Origin: Curtobacterium pusillum
GTDB lineage: Bacteria; Actinomycetota; Actinomycetes; Actinomycetales; Microbacteriaceae
Direction of reading: 5' to 3'
DNA length: 64,000 nt
NCBI RefSeq assembly: GCF_007680845.1
Contig: NZ_VEIY01000001.1
Coordinates: forward strand, 62,001-126,000
The position numbers and the translations under genes are program-made. The first letter of the stretch is position 1, and every line of letters starts with the position of its first letter. This document shows, in pieces, positions 34,459 through 42,379 of the stretch. The notes beneath the pieces are model-generated. The model saw nothing but the letters and a program-made list of their open reading frames with translations, was not told where the DNA came from and searched no databases.

Positions 34459-34868
34459 ACGCCGTGCAGAAGCCGAAGCGGAACACCTGGCAGCGCGAAG
34501 CCGTGCGCACCGCGCTGTCGACCACCGAAGGGTTCGTCAGCGCGCAGGCACTCCACCAGCACCTGCGGGACGACGGCTCCACCATCGGGCTGGCGACCGT
34601 CTACCGGGCGCTGGCCGACCTCGCGACCGAGGGTGACGCCGACTCGCTCCAGCAGGACGGCGAGTCGCTCTACCGGGCGTGCACGACGGACAAGCACCAC
34701 CACCACCTCATCTGCCGGAACTGCGGCCGCACGGTCGAGATCGAGGCGGACCCGGTGGAACGCTGGGCGCAGGAGGTCGCGGCGGCGAACGGCTTCTCGA
34801 ACGCGAGCCACGTCGTCGACATCTTCGGCGACTGCGCGGAGTGCACCGCTGCCCGCACGGGCGCGTAG
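34455..34868 (+). CDS. zur: Fur family zinc-uptake regulator
   Basis: 137 residues. Winged helix at about 8-80 (TWQREAVRTALSTTEGFVSA, GLATVYRALADLA), then the metal part with HHHHLICRNC (about 77-86) and CAEC (about 129-132), which form the structural four-Cys zinc site of Fur proteins. With zinc bound it dimerises on TGAnAATnATTnTCA boxes, one of which covers the operon promoter. GTG 34455 overlaps the znuB stop as GTGA, so the repressor is made with the importer it controls. Confidence 0.93.
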   Translation: MNAVQKPKRNTWQREAVRTALSTTEGFVSAQALHQHLRDDGSTIGLATVYRALADLATEGDADSLQQDGESLYRACTTDKHHHHLICRNCGRTVEIEADPVERWAQEVAAANGFSNASHVVDIFGDCAECTAARTGA

Positions 34869-34878
34869 TCTCCGCGTC

Positions 34879-35574
34879 ATGCACGTGATCCTGGTGCCCG
34901 GCTTCTGGCTCGACGCGAGCGCGTGGGACGACGTCGCTCCCGCGCTCCGCGCAGCGGGCCACTCGGTCGAGGCCGTCACCCGCGACGGCGACACCCTCGA
35001 CGATCAGGTCGCCGCGCTCGTCGAGAAGCTCGACGACGTCGCCACCCCCGATGAACCCGTGGTCCTGGCCGGGCACTCCGGTGCCGGGCCGATCGCCTAC
35101 ATGGCGGCCGACCAGCGGCCCTCGCTCGTGGCGCACCTGCTCTACGTCGACACGTTCCCCGGCCCCGAGGGCGGGTGCGTCAACGACGAGCTCCCGGTCG
35201 TCGACGGAGTCGTCCCGCTGCCCGCCTGGGACGTCTGGGAGCCGGCGACCCTGCGCGGCATGACCCCGGAACTGCGCGAGGCGTTCGAGCACCGGGCGAT
35301 CCCCGAGCCGGCAGCCGTGCCGTCCGACCGGTTCCACTACTCCGACGCCGCACGGCACACGATCCCGGCGACGATCATCACGTGCGAGATCCCCGCGAAG
35401 GACCTCGCCACGATGGTCGCGGACCACCAGACTTGGGCGGCGGAACTCGTGGCGACCGAGGAGCTGTCGATCGTCGGGCTCGACACCGGGCACTGGCCGA
35501 TGTTCAGCGCGCCGCGGGAGTCGGGCGCGCTCATGGTGCAGGCGTTGGCGCCGAAGCCGACCGAAGCGCCGTAG
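34879..35574 (+). CDS. Alpha/beta hydrolase
   Basis: 231 residues, small esterase of the alpha/beta fold. VILVPGFWLDASAWDDVAPAL (oxyanion region, first strands; quoted part about residues 3-20), nucleophile elbow AGHSGAG (Ser about 73), acid probably in the DTFPGPEGG or LSIVGLD segment, and His in TGHWPMFS (about 213). Related proteins hydrolyse esters or lactones; substrate unknown. TAGTCT (34866-34871), which includes the zur stop codon, stands 7 nt before ATG 34879, so it has its own leaderless promoter despite following the zinc operon. Confidence 0.88.
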   Translation: MHVILVPGFWLDASAWDDVAPALRAAGHSVEAVTRDGDTLDDQVAALVEKLDDVATPDEPVVLAGHSGAGPIAYMAADQRPSLVAHLLYVDTFPGPEGGCVNDELPVVDGVVPLPAWDVWEPATLRGMTPELREAFEHRAIPEPAAVPSDRFHYSDAARHTIPATIITCEIPAKDLATMVADHQTWAAELVATEELSIVGLDTGHWPMFSAPRESGALMVQALAPKPTEAP

Positions 35575-35688
35575 CGCCCGGCCGGCCGCCGACTGCTCCG
35601 CGCCGCGGGCCCGCCGCCGGCTGATCCGCGTGGTGGCCCGGCCGCCGGCCGCGGGCCGCCGCAGCGCCGGCCGCGTAGCCTGCGCCCC

Positions 35689-37155
35689 GTGGACCTCGCA
35701 GGCTGGACCCAGTGGGCCGGCGCGTCCGAGTACGACGTCGCCCGGTTCGTGCTGCAGCGCGGCGTCGCGGCGATCACCTGCCTCGCCTTCCTCTCCGCGA
35801 TCGCCCAGTTCCCCGCCCTCGTCGGCGACCACGGGCTGCTGCCGGTCCCGAGGTTCATGCAGCGCCCGTACGCGCAGCGCCTCCCCGTCGTCTGGCGCTG
35901 GTGGCCGTACACCGACCGGCGCCTGCGGATGCTCGCGGGCGGGGGAGCCGTGGTGTCGTTCGCCCTCGTCGTCGGGGTGCCGCAGCGGGCGCCGTGGTGG
36001 GTGCCGACATTCTGCTTCCTGGCGTTGTGGCTGGCGTACCTGTCGATCGCCGACGTCGGGCAGACGTTCTGGGCGTTCGGGTGGGAGTCCCTGCTCGTCG
36101 AGTCCCTCTTCACCGTCGCGTTCCTCGGTGCGGACGGCGTGGCCCCGCCCGTCGTCGTGCTGTTCGCACTGCGCTGGCTCGTGTTCCGCCTCGAGTTCGG
36201 CGCAGGGATGATCAAGATGCGGGGGGACCGGAGCTGGCGGGACCTGACGGCGCTCTACTACCACCACGAGACGCAGCCGATGCCGAACCCGGTGGCCCGG
36301 ACGGCGCACCTGTTGCCGCGGCCGGTGCACCGGTTCGAGACGCTCGGGAGTCACTTCGTCCAGCTCGTCGTGCCGTTCTTCCTCTTCGCCCCGCAGCCGG
36401 TCGCGTCGATCGCCGCCGGGCTCGTCCTGCTGACGCAGCTGTGGCTGGTGGTGTCCGGCAACTTCGCGTGGCTCAACTGGATCACGCTCGTGCTCGCGTT
36501 CGCCGCGGTGGACGACCGTTCGGTCGCCGTGGTGCTGCCGTGGCTGGAGCCGTCGATCGCGCACGGTCCGACCGGGACCCCGGTGTCGTTCGTCGCGGTG
36601 ACTGTGGCGGTCGGTCTGCTCCTCGCCTGGCTGTCCTGGCCCGCGGCGAAGAACCTCGTGTCCCGGCGTCAGCTCATGAACGCGTCGTTCAACCGTTGGC
36701 GTCTGGCGAACGCGTACGGGGCGTTCGGCAGCGTGACGCAGCAGCGGGACGAGGTGATCGTCGAGGGAACCCTCGCCGAGGTCCCGGTTGAGGAGGACTG
36801 GCTCCCGTACGAGTTCCGCGGCAAGCCGGGTGACCCGCGTCGGCGTCCCGCCCAGTTCGCGCCGTACCACCTGCGGCTCGACTGGCTCATGTGGTTCCTC
36901 GCCCTCGGCATCGACGACCGGTGGTTCCGCGTCTTCGTGCTCCGGCTGCTCGAGGCCGACCGGCCGACGCTCCGGCTGCTGGCGCACGACCCGTTCGACG
37001 GGCAACGGCCCCGCTGGGTCCGGGCGCGGGTGTTCCGGTACCGGTTCGCGACCCGGGCCGAGCGGCGGGCGACGGGGCTGTACTGGGTCCGGCACGAGCT
37101 GTCCCTGCTGCTGCCTCCGGTGGCGCTGCCCGGTCGGTCGGTGGGTGGCGAGTGA
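35689..37155 (+). CDS. Lipase maturation factor (LMF1) family membrane protein
   Basis: 488 residues with about eight helices. The diagnostic LMF stretch EFGAGMIKMRGDRSWRDLTA followed by YYHHETQPMPNP (about 172-205) is intact, as are NLVSRRQLMNASFNRWRLAN and RRRPAQFAPYHLRLDWLMWF. In animals LMF1 helps lipoprotein lipase fold in the ER; the bacterial role is unknown, perhaps in secreted-protein or lipid quality. GTG 35689 lies 7 nt after TAGCCT (35676-35681), a leaderless layout. It stands alone. Confidence 0.92.
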   Translation: MDLAGWTQWAGASEYDVARFVLQRGVAAITCLAFLSAIAQFPALVGDHGLLPVPRFMQRPYAQRLPVVWRWWPYTDRRLRMLAGGGAVVSFALVVGVPQRAPWWVPTFCFLALWLAYLSIADVGQTFWAFGWESLLVESLFTVAFLGADGVAPPVVVLFALRWLVFRLEFGAGMIKMRGDRSWRDLTALYYHHETQPMPNPVARTAHLLPRPVHRFETLGSHFVQLVVPFFLFAPQPVASIAAGLVLLTQLWLVVSGNFAWLNWITLVLAFAAVDDRSVAVVLPWLEPSIAHGPTGTPVSFVAVTVAVGLLLAWLSWPAAKNLVSRRQLMNASFNRWRLANAYGAFGSVTQQRDEVIVEGTLAEVPVEEDWLPYEFRGKPGDPRRRPAQFAPYHLRLDWLMWFLALGIDDRWFRVFVLRLLEADRPTLRLLAHDPFDGQRPRWVRARVFRYRFATRAERRATGLYWVRHELSLLLPPVALPGRSVGGE

Positions 37156-37227
37156 GCGAGACACGCCGCGCGTCGGCCGTCGAGCGTGCACAACCCGCCG
37201 CCTGGCCGCGCCGAGAGTGACGGAAAC

Positions 37228-37307
37228 TGCCCGCTCGGCGACGACGGGAGCGGCAGCACCTGCCCGCTCGGCGACGACGGGCGCGGCAGCACCTGCCCGC
37301 TCGGCGA
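37228..37307 (+). repeat. 33-bp tandem repeat, 2.4 copies, upstream of rpmB
   Basis: Units at 37228, 37261 and 37294 (partial). Units 1 and 2 differ at one base. Each begins TGCCCGCTCGGCGACGACGG. It lies between the LMF gene and the rpmB promoter and has no matching reading frame of interest. A GGGAGGCGCGG core follows at 37315. Confidence 0.8.
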
Positions 37308-37326
37308 TGCGGCCGGGAGGCGCGGC

Positions 37327-37355
37327 TTGCGACACGCCCGGTCGTCGCGTACCGT
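37327..37355 (+). promoter_or_regulatory. Candidate rpmB operon promoter
   Basis: TTGCGA (37327-37332), 17-bp spacer, TACCGT (37350-37355). It would give a leader of about 215 nt before rpmB. No Zur-like box is visible. Confidence 0.55.
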
Positions 37356-37577
37356 AGACCCTTGGTTCGCCGTGTCCGCACGGCAGACCCAGTTGTTCCA
37401 AGCCCTCCGACCGTCGCGTACGCCGCGGTCGCGCGGTGCTCACGGCCTCTTCGACAGGGTCCGCGGGCCTGGGCGGTGCGCACAACCCCCTCGCTCGGTC
37501 CCCGGACCAGCGCGTGCGCGCCAGGCAAGTGACCTTGGGTGCGGCCGTCCGGTCGCACGGTACCTCAGGAGGAAACC
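37356..37577 (+). other. Long leader of the rpmB-rpmG-rpsN operon
   Basis: The 421-bp gap between the LMF gene and rpmB holds the tandem repeat, the promoter and this leader. No conserved small protein, riboswitch or clear terminator was recognised in it. Its length would allow ribosomal-protein feedback. The rpmB ribosome binding site AGGAGG is at 37568-37573. Confidence 0.4.
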
Positions 37578-37814
37578 ATGGCAGCAGTGTGCCAGGTGAC
37601 CGGAGCCACCCCCGGCTTCGGACACAACATCTCGCACTCGCACCGCCGGACGAAGCGTCGCTTCGACCCGAACGTGCAGAAGAAGACGTACTACGTGCCC
37701 TCGCTTCGTCGTAACGTCACGCTCACGCTCAGCGCGAAGGGCATCAAGGTGATCGACGCACGTGGCATCGAGTCCGTCGTCAAGGATCTCCTCGCCCGTG
37801 GGGAGAAGATCTGA
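37578..37814 (+). CDS. rpmB: 50S ribosomal protein L28
   Basis: 78 residues: [20 protein letters not shown] at the start and [20 protein letters not shown] toward the end match L28. It has one Cys and so lacks the CxxC pair of zinc-binding L28, i.e. the C-minus form. ATG 37578 has AGGAGG 4 nt upstream. First gene of a tight rpmB-rpmG-rpsN operon: the next ATG overlaps its stop. Confidence 0.97.
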   Translation: MAAVCQVTGATPGFGHNISHSHRRTKRRFDPNVQKKTYYVPSLRRNVTLTLSAKGIKVIDARGIESVVKDLLARGEKI

Positions 37815-37984
37815 TGGCCAAGAAGGGTCAGGACGTTCGTCCGATCATCAAGCTCCGCTCGACGGCGGGCACCGGGTTCACCTACGTGACCAAGAAGAAC
37901 CGTCGCAACAACCCGGACCGTCTCGTGCTCAAGAAGTACGACCCGGTGATCCGCAAGCACGTCGACTTCCGTGAGGAGCGCTAA
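37814..37984 (+). CDS. rpmG: 50S ribosomal protein L33
   Basis: 56 residues: [20 protein letters not shown], then [20 protein letters not shown] and HVDFREER. It is the cysteine-free (C-minus) L33. ATG 37814 overlaps the rpmB stop (TGATG) and rpsN follows 2 bp after its TAA. It lies near the E and P site tRNA ends in the large subunit. Confidence 0.97.
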   Translation: MAKKGQDVRPIIKLRSTAGTGFTYVTKKNRRNNPDRLVLKKYDPVIRKHVDFREER

Positions 37985-37986
37985 GC

Positions 37987-38292
37987 ATGGCGAAGAAGAG
38001 CAAGATCGCGAAGAACAACCAGCGTGCCGTCATCATCGCGCGCTACGCCGAGCGTCGTCTCGAGCTGAAGAAGGCCCTCGTGGACCCGAACGGCACCGAC
38101 GAGTCGCGTGAGGCCGCCCGTGTCGGTCTGCAGAAGCTCCCGCGCGACGCGTCGCCGGTCCGCTACCGCAACCGTGACGCCATCGACGGTCGCCCCCGTG
38201 GCCACCTCGGTGAGTTCGGCATCAGCCGTGTCCGCTTCCGCGACATGGCCCACCGTGGCGAGCTGCCGGGCATCACGAAGAGCTCCTGGTAA
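37987..38292 (+). CDS. rpsN: 30S ribosomal protein S14
   Basis: 101 residues, the long cysteine-free S14 form: [20 protein letters not shown] at the start and [17 protein letters not shown] at the end. The zinc form is about 61 residues with two CxxC pairs. Last gene of the L28-L33-S14 operon. A hairpin terminator begins 12 nt after the stop. Confidence 0.97.
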   Translation: MAKKSKIAKNNQRAVIIARYAERRLELKKALVDPNGTDESREAARVGLQKLPRDASPVRYRNRDAIDGRPRGHLGEFGISRVRFRDMAHRGELPGITKSSW

Positions 38293-38304
38293 GCACCACT
38301 CCCG

Positions 38305-38341
38305 CGAACGCCCCGTCACCCCTGTGGTGGCGGGGCGTTCG
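38305..38341 (+). terminator. Terminator of the ribosomal protein operon
   Basis: CGAACGCCCCG (38305-38315) pairs with CGGGGCGTTCG (38331-38341); the inner CACC/GGTG pair extends the stem. It begins 12 nt after the rpsN stop. Confidence 0.85.
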
Positions 38342-38518
38342 CCGTTCGCGGGGTACATCCGGGTCTCATTCGTCACATTGGCCCCGTTGGTGTCCCCACA
38401 ACCCCGGAAATCCGGGCGAGTCGGCAGATTTCGTCCCATGTGGCTGGTACGTTCGACTCCGGTTCCGCCGGGCTGACCGCCCACCGGCACCGAAGCACGG
38501 GGCACCCGCTCCGGGCGC

Positions 38519-38538
38519 TCGGACGAGAAGTCGTCCGA
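38519..38538 (+). promoter_or_regulatory. Hairpin in the hup leader
   Basis: TCGGACGA-GAAG-TCGTCCGA, perfect 8-bp stem with a tetraloop, 32 nt before the hup start codon and 20 nt before its ribosome binding site GAGGAGG. It may stabilise the mRNA or modulate translation. A TACGTT -10-like box lies at 38448-38453. Confidence 0.5.
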
Positions 38539-38570
38539 CCGATACTGCAAGAAGTCCGAGGAGGACATCC

Positions 38571-38858
38571 ATGGCTGACAAGTCACTGAACCGCACCGAG
38601 CTCGTCGCTGCCGTCGCGCAGGAGTCCGGCCAGAGCCAGGCCACCGTCAACGGCGTCGTCGACGCGCTCTTCTCCGTCGTCTCCGGCTCGGTCGCCGACG
38701 GCACCAAGGTGACGATCCCCGGTTGGATCGCCTTCGAGAAGACCCACCGTGCCGCCCGCACCGGCCGCAACCCGCAGACGGGTGACGCCATCGAGATCGC
38801 CGCGAGCGACTCGGTCAAGGTCAGCGCCGGCTCGAAGCTCAAGGCTGCGGTCAAGTAA
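38571..38858 (+). CDS. hup: HU family DNA-binding protein
   Basis: 95 residues: LNRTELVAAVAQESGQSQAT forms the N-terminal helices and GWIAFEKTHRAARTGRNPQT the beta-arm that grips DNA, with the intercalating Pro in RNPQTG. HU bends and compacts DNA across the nucleoid. It is the short form without the Lys/Ala tail found on the mycobacterial HU. GAGGAGG lies 5 nt before ATG 38571. Own leader, own UUCG-loop terminator, so monocistronic. Confidence 0.96.
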   Translation: MADKSLNRTELVAAVAQESGQSQATVNGVVDALFSVVSGSVADGTKVTIPGWIAFEKTHRAARTGRNPQTGDAIEIAASDSVKVSAGSKLKAAVK

Positions 38859-38878
38859 GACCTCTGCACCACACCGGG

Positions 38879-38900
38879 AGGGACGGCTTCGGCCGTCCCT
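38879..38900 (+). terminator. hup terminator with UUCG tetraloop
   Basis: AGGGACGGC-TTCG-GCCGTCCCT, perfect 9-bp stem, followed by TCCGTCGTT. It starts 20 nt after the hup stop. Confidence 0.9.
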
Positions 38901-38937
38901 TCCGTCGTTCCCGGGTGCGGTTGCCGGCATCGGCATC

Positions 38938-38980
38938 CCTCCACATCCAGGAGGCGCGGCTCGCGCTCCACAGGTCGGCC
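38938..38980 (+). repeat. 43-bp dispersed element, second copy
   Basis: CCTCCACA-N4-GGAGGCGCGGCTCG-N3-TCCACAG-N-TCGGCC, the partner of 3113-3156. It ends 32 bp before the -10 box of the CopD-CtaG gene. Confidence 0.6.
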
Positions 38981-39024
38981 CGCTCGATTCCGTGGCGGGG
39001 AGGGGCAGCGCCTAGGCTTGACGG

Positions 39025-40932
39025 GTGAACCGGATCGCGCGCATCGCCGGCCCCGCCGTGCTGCTGCTCGTCGGGTTCGTCTCCCTGCTCGTCGCCCTCG
39101 TCGTCGGGGGCGGGGCGAACGCCGCGCTCATCGCGGACCCGGGCGTCGCCGTCCGCTTCGGGCTGCCGATCGCCCGGCTCGTCGTCGACCTCTCCGCCGC
39201 CGCGACGATCGGCGGGCTGGGCCTCGCGACCGTCGGGCTGTCCCGGAGCGCGCCGGAGTGGAACCGTGCGATCGACGTCGCGGCCGGCGCAGCCGCGGTG
39301 TGGACCGTCGCGTCCGCCGTGGCGACGTTCTGCACCTTCCTGAGCGTCGCCGGGTCGAAGATCAGCTTCGACGACCAGTTCGGCCAGTCGATGGGGGTGT
39401 TCCTCACCGGGACGGACCTCGGGCTGGCGTGGCTCGTCACCGTCCTCGTCGCGGCGGCCGTCACCGTGCTGTGCTTCGCCGTCCGTGCCCGGGGCATGGT
39501 CGCACTCACGGCGGGGGTGGCGCTCATCGGACTCCTCCCGCTCGCCCAGCAGGGGCACGCTGCGGGCACGGCCAGCCACGACGCCGCGGTCACCGCGCTC
39601 GGCTTGCACCTCGTCGGCGCCGCACTCTGGGTCGGCGGGCTCGTGCTGCTCGTCCTCCTGCGCCCCGTGATCGACGGGGACCGACTCCCCGTGGTGGTCC
39701 GGCGGTACTCGAGCATCGCGCTCGGGTGCTTCGTGCTCGTCGCCGTGTCGGGGGTCGCGTCCGCGCAGATCCGCGTCGGGGCGTTCTCGAACCTCGCGAC
39801 GCCGTACGGGGCGCTCGTCCTCGTGAAGACCGCGTCCATCGTCGCGCTCGGGGTCCTCGGGGCGCTGCAGCGCCGGCGGGCCATCCGGTCGCTCACCCAG
39901 ACCCCCGGGCGCCGTGGGCCGTTCTGGGTCCTCATCGTGGTGGAACTCGCGGTCATGGGCGTCGCCAGCGGGTTCGCGGCGGCGCTCGGGCGCACGGCCA
40001 CCCCGAACGACCACCTCGCACCGAGCAAGACCACGAACCCGTCCCCGGCCGAACTGCTCACCGACGACACGCTCCCGCACGCCCCCGGGGCCTGGGGCTG
40101 GCTGACGCAGTGGAACCTCGACCTCTTCTGGCTGATGGCGGCCGTGCTCCTCGCGGCGACGTACACGGCAGGCATCGTCCGGCTGCACCGCCGTGGCGTG
40201 CACTGGCCGGTCCGTCGCACGGTCGCCGCGGGCATCGCCCTGGTCTCCCTCGTCGTCGCCACCTCGGGTGCCCTGCACACCTACGACCGCTTCCTCGTCT
40301 CGGCCAACGTCGGGGCCCACCTGGTGCTCGGGCTCGTCGTCCCGGCGCTCGTCTGGGCCGCGGCGCCCGTGGTGCTCATCCGGCAGGCCGTGCACCCGCG
40401 CGACGACGACAGCACCGGCGTCCGTGAGTGGACCGGGGTCCTGGTCGACAACGCCGTCGTGCGGTACCTCGCGCAGCCGTTCCCGGCGTTCCTGCTGCTC
40501 GCTGCGGTGTGGTGGGCCTCCTACGGGACCCAGGTGGTCCGCTGGTCCGTCGGGGACCCGACCGGGCGCACCGTGATCGACGTCGTGTTCCTGCTCGTCG
40601 GGCTGCTCGCCGTGCCGACCCTGTTCACCCCGGTCGTCGCCGGAGCGCGGCGCGCGTCGACGCCGGCAGCGCTGGTCCGGGTCGTCGGCGCCGTCGTGGT
40701 CGCGGCCGGGCTCGTCTCGCTCGGCATCGCGATGCGGGGGCCGCTCGGGCTCCTCCAGGCGTCGTGGTTCGGGGCGATGGGTCGGACCTGGGGCCCCGAC
40801 CCGCTCGTCGACCAGGCACGCGCGGGGGTCCTGCTCCTGGTCGCCGGGGTCGCGGTGGTCGTCACGGTCGCCGCCGTGGTCGTCGTCCGGGTCCGGCGCG
40901 ACCGGGCCGTCCTCACCGCGGGGGAGCGATGA
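39025..40932 (+). CDS. CopD-CtaG fusion membrane protein (copper/cytochrome oxidase assembly)
   Basis: 635 residues with about 16 helices. The N-terminal half (to about 320) is CopD-like: GLHLVGAALWVGGLVLLVLL and VVVRRYSSIALGCFVLVAVSG with conserved His. The C-terminal half (about 355-630) is a caa3-type CtaG domain: TQWNLDLFWLMAAVLLAATY, NVGAHLVLGLVVPALVW, FPAFLLLAAVWWASYG. The fusion is known in actinobacteria and is linked to copper delivery to cytochrome c oxidase. GTG 39025 lies 6 nt after TAGGCT (39013-39018). The next gene overlaps by 4 bp. Confidence 0.9.
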   Translation: MNRIARIAGPAVLLLVGFVSLLVALVVGGGANAALIADPGVAVRFGLPIARLVVDLSAAATIGGLGLATVGLSRSAPEWNRAIDVAAGAAAVWTVASAVATFCTFLSVAGSKISFDDQFGQSMGVFLTGTDLGLAWLVTVLVAAAVTVLCFAVRARGMVALTAGVALIGLLPLAQQGHAAGTASHDAAVTALGLHLVGAALWVGGLVLLVLLRPVIDGDRLPVVVRRYSSIALGCFVLVAVSGVASAQIRVGAFSNLATPYGALVLVKTASIVALGVLGALQRRRAIRSLTQTPGRRGPFWVLIVVELAVMGVASGFAAALGRTATPNDHLAPSKTTNPSPAELLTDDTLPHAPGAWGWLTQWNLDLFWLMAAVLLAATYTAGIVRLHRRGVHWPVRRTVAAGIALVSLVVATSGALHTYDRFLVSANVGAHLVLGLVVPALVWAAAPVVLIRQAVHPRDDDSTGVREWTGVLVDNAVVRYLAQPFPAFLLLAAVWWASYGTQVVRWSVGDPTGRTVIDVVFLLVGLLAVPTLFTPVVAGARRASTPAALVRVVGAVVVAAGLVSLGIAMRGPLGLLQASWFGAMGRTWGPDPLVDQARAGVLLLVAGVAVVVTVAAVVVVRVRRDRAVLTAGER

Positions 40933-42248
40933 GCGTCGAACTGAGTGCCGAGCAGCGCGCGGTCTTCGAGTACATCGAGCACACCCGTGATCACGTGTTC
41001 ATCACCGGCCGTGCGGGGACGGGCAAGTCGACGCTCCTCAACCACCTGTCCTGGAACACCGAGAAGCAGGTCGTGATCTGCGCTCCGACCGGGGTCGCAG
41101 CACTCAACGTCGGCGGCCAGACGATCCACTCGCTCTTCCGGCTGCCGATCGGGCTCATCGCGGACGCCGAACTCCGCCAGGGGCCGGACACCCGCAAGCT
41201 GCTCAACACGATCGACACCCTCGTCATCGACGAGGTCTCGATGGTGAACGCCGACCTCCTCGACGCCATGGACCGCTCGCTCCGCAAGGCCCGTGGGCGC
41301 CAGTTCGAGGCGTTCGGCGGGGTGCAGGTCGTCATGTTCGGCGATCCGTACCAGCTGCCGCCGGTGCCGGGCGACGGGGACGAGCGCGCGTACTTCACCG
41401 ACCACTACCGGTCGATGTGGTTCTTCGACGCGAAGGTCTGGCTCGAAGCCGAGCTCCACATCGTGGAACTCGCGACCGTGCACCGGCAGCGCGACGACGC
41501 CTTCGCCGCGATGCTGACGGCCGTGCGGCACGGACGCGTGACCGCCGACGTAGCCGGGCAGCTCAACGCAGCCGGGGCCCGGCCGGCCCCCGACGACGCG
41601 ATCACCCTGGCGACCCGGAACGACACCGTCGCGCGCATCAACAAGGCAGCACTCGACCGGCTCCCCGGCAAGGTGAAGACCGCCCGCGCGGACGTCAACG
41701 GCGACTTCGGCGGCCGGAACTTCCCGGCGGACGAAGCCCTCGAACTCAAGCCCGGCGCGCACGTGATGTTCCTCCGCAACGACCAGGACCAACGCTGGGT
41801 GAACGGCACTCTCGGCATCGTGACGGCCATCCGCGACACCGTGTGGGTGGACGTCGACGGGGAGTCGTTCGAGGTCCAGCCGTCGGTGTGGGAGAAGTTC
41901 AAGTACTCGTACGACCCGGACAAGAAGGAACTCAAGAAGGACACCGTCGGCGAGTTCCAGCAGTTCCCGTTGCGCCTGGCCTGGGCGGTCACGATCCACA
42001 AGTCGCAGGGCAGCACCTACGACCGGGCCGTGGTGGACCTCGGCAGCCGGGTGTTCAGCGCTGGGCAGACCTACGTCGCGCTGTCACGGTTGACCTCGCT
42101 CGAGGGGCTGTACCTCACCCGTCCCTTGCGGCCGCAGGACATCATCGTGGACCTCGACGTCCGGCGGTTCATGTCCGAGGCGCCCCGGGTGGTGGCCACC
42201 GAGCTCGAAGCTCCGGCCGCCCCGGACACCGACGGCCCCGACGCCTGA
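40929..42248 (+). CDS. Pif1/RecD-like superfamily 1 DNA helicase
   Basis: 439 residues. Walker A VFITGRAGTGKSTLLNHL (about 25-42), APTGVAALNVGGQTIHSLF (motif Ia of the PIF1 family), Walker B DTLVIDEVSMV, GDPYQLPPV (motif III) and AWAVTIHKSQGSTYDRAVVD (motif V/VI) followed by QTYVALSRL. It would unwind DNA 5' to 3'. The short size and lack of accessory domains resemble small bacterial Pif1 proteins. ATG 40929 overlaps the CopD-CtaG stop (ATGA), an odd functional pairing. Confidence 0.9.
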   Translation: MSVELSAEQRAVFEYIEHTRDHVFITGRAGTGKSTLLNHLSWNTEKQVVICAPTGVAALNVGGQTIHSLFRLPIGLIADAELRQGPDTRKLLNTIDTLVIDEVSMVNADLLDAMDRSLRKARGRQFEAFGGVQVVMFGDPYQLPPVPGDGDERAYFTDHYRSMWFFDAKVWLEAELHIVELATVHRQRDDAFAAMLTAVRHGRVTADVAGQLNAAGARPAPDDAITLATRNDTVARINKAALDRLPGKVKTARADVNGDFGGRNFPADEALELKPGAHVMFLRNDQDQRWVNGTLGIVTAIRDTVWVDVDGESFEVQPSVWEKFKYSYDPDKKELKKDTVGEFQQFPLRLAWAVTIHKSQGSTYDRAVVDLGSRVFSAGQTYVALSRLTSLEGLYLTRPLRPQDIIVDLDVRRFMSEAPRVVATELEAPAAPDTDGPDA

Positions 42249-42327
42249 CCGGTCCGGCCGCGCCGGCTCGGCCCTGCCGCGCCGACTCGGTCCGGCCGCG
42301 CGGGGCGGCCCGCCAGCCCGGACGCAC

Positions 42328-42362
42328 GACGCCCCGCCGGCCACGAGGGCGGGCGGGGCGTC
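42328..42362. terminator. Bidirectional terminator between helicase and DUF4383 genes
   Basis: GACGCCCCGCC (42328-42338) pairs with GGCGGGGCGTC (42352-42362). It lies 17 bp from the stop of the convergent DUF4383 gene and about 80 bp from the helicase stop. Confidence 0.8.
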
Positions 42363-42379
42363 GAACGAGCGCGGACCGG

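Noticed and set aside
37228..37307. Possible CRISPR array
   Set aside because: Only 2.4 copies with no unique spacers between units; a plain tandem repeat.
34708..37485. 925-codon minus-strand frame across hydrolase and LMF genes
   Set aside because: Arg/Pro/Glu-rich antisense shadow of two genes with clear family motifs.
37308..37577. Zur box before rpmB
   Set aside because: No TGAnAATnATTnTCA-like dyad is present; the region is GC-rich throughout.
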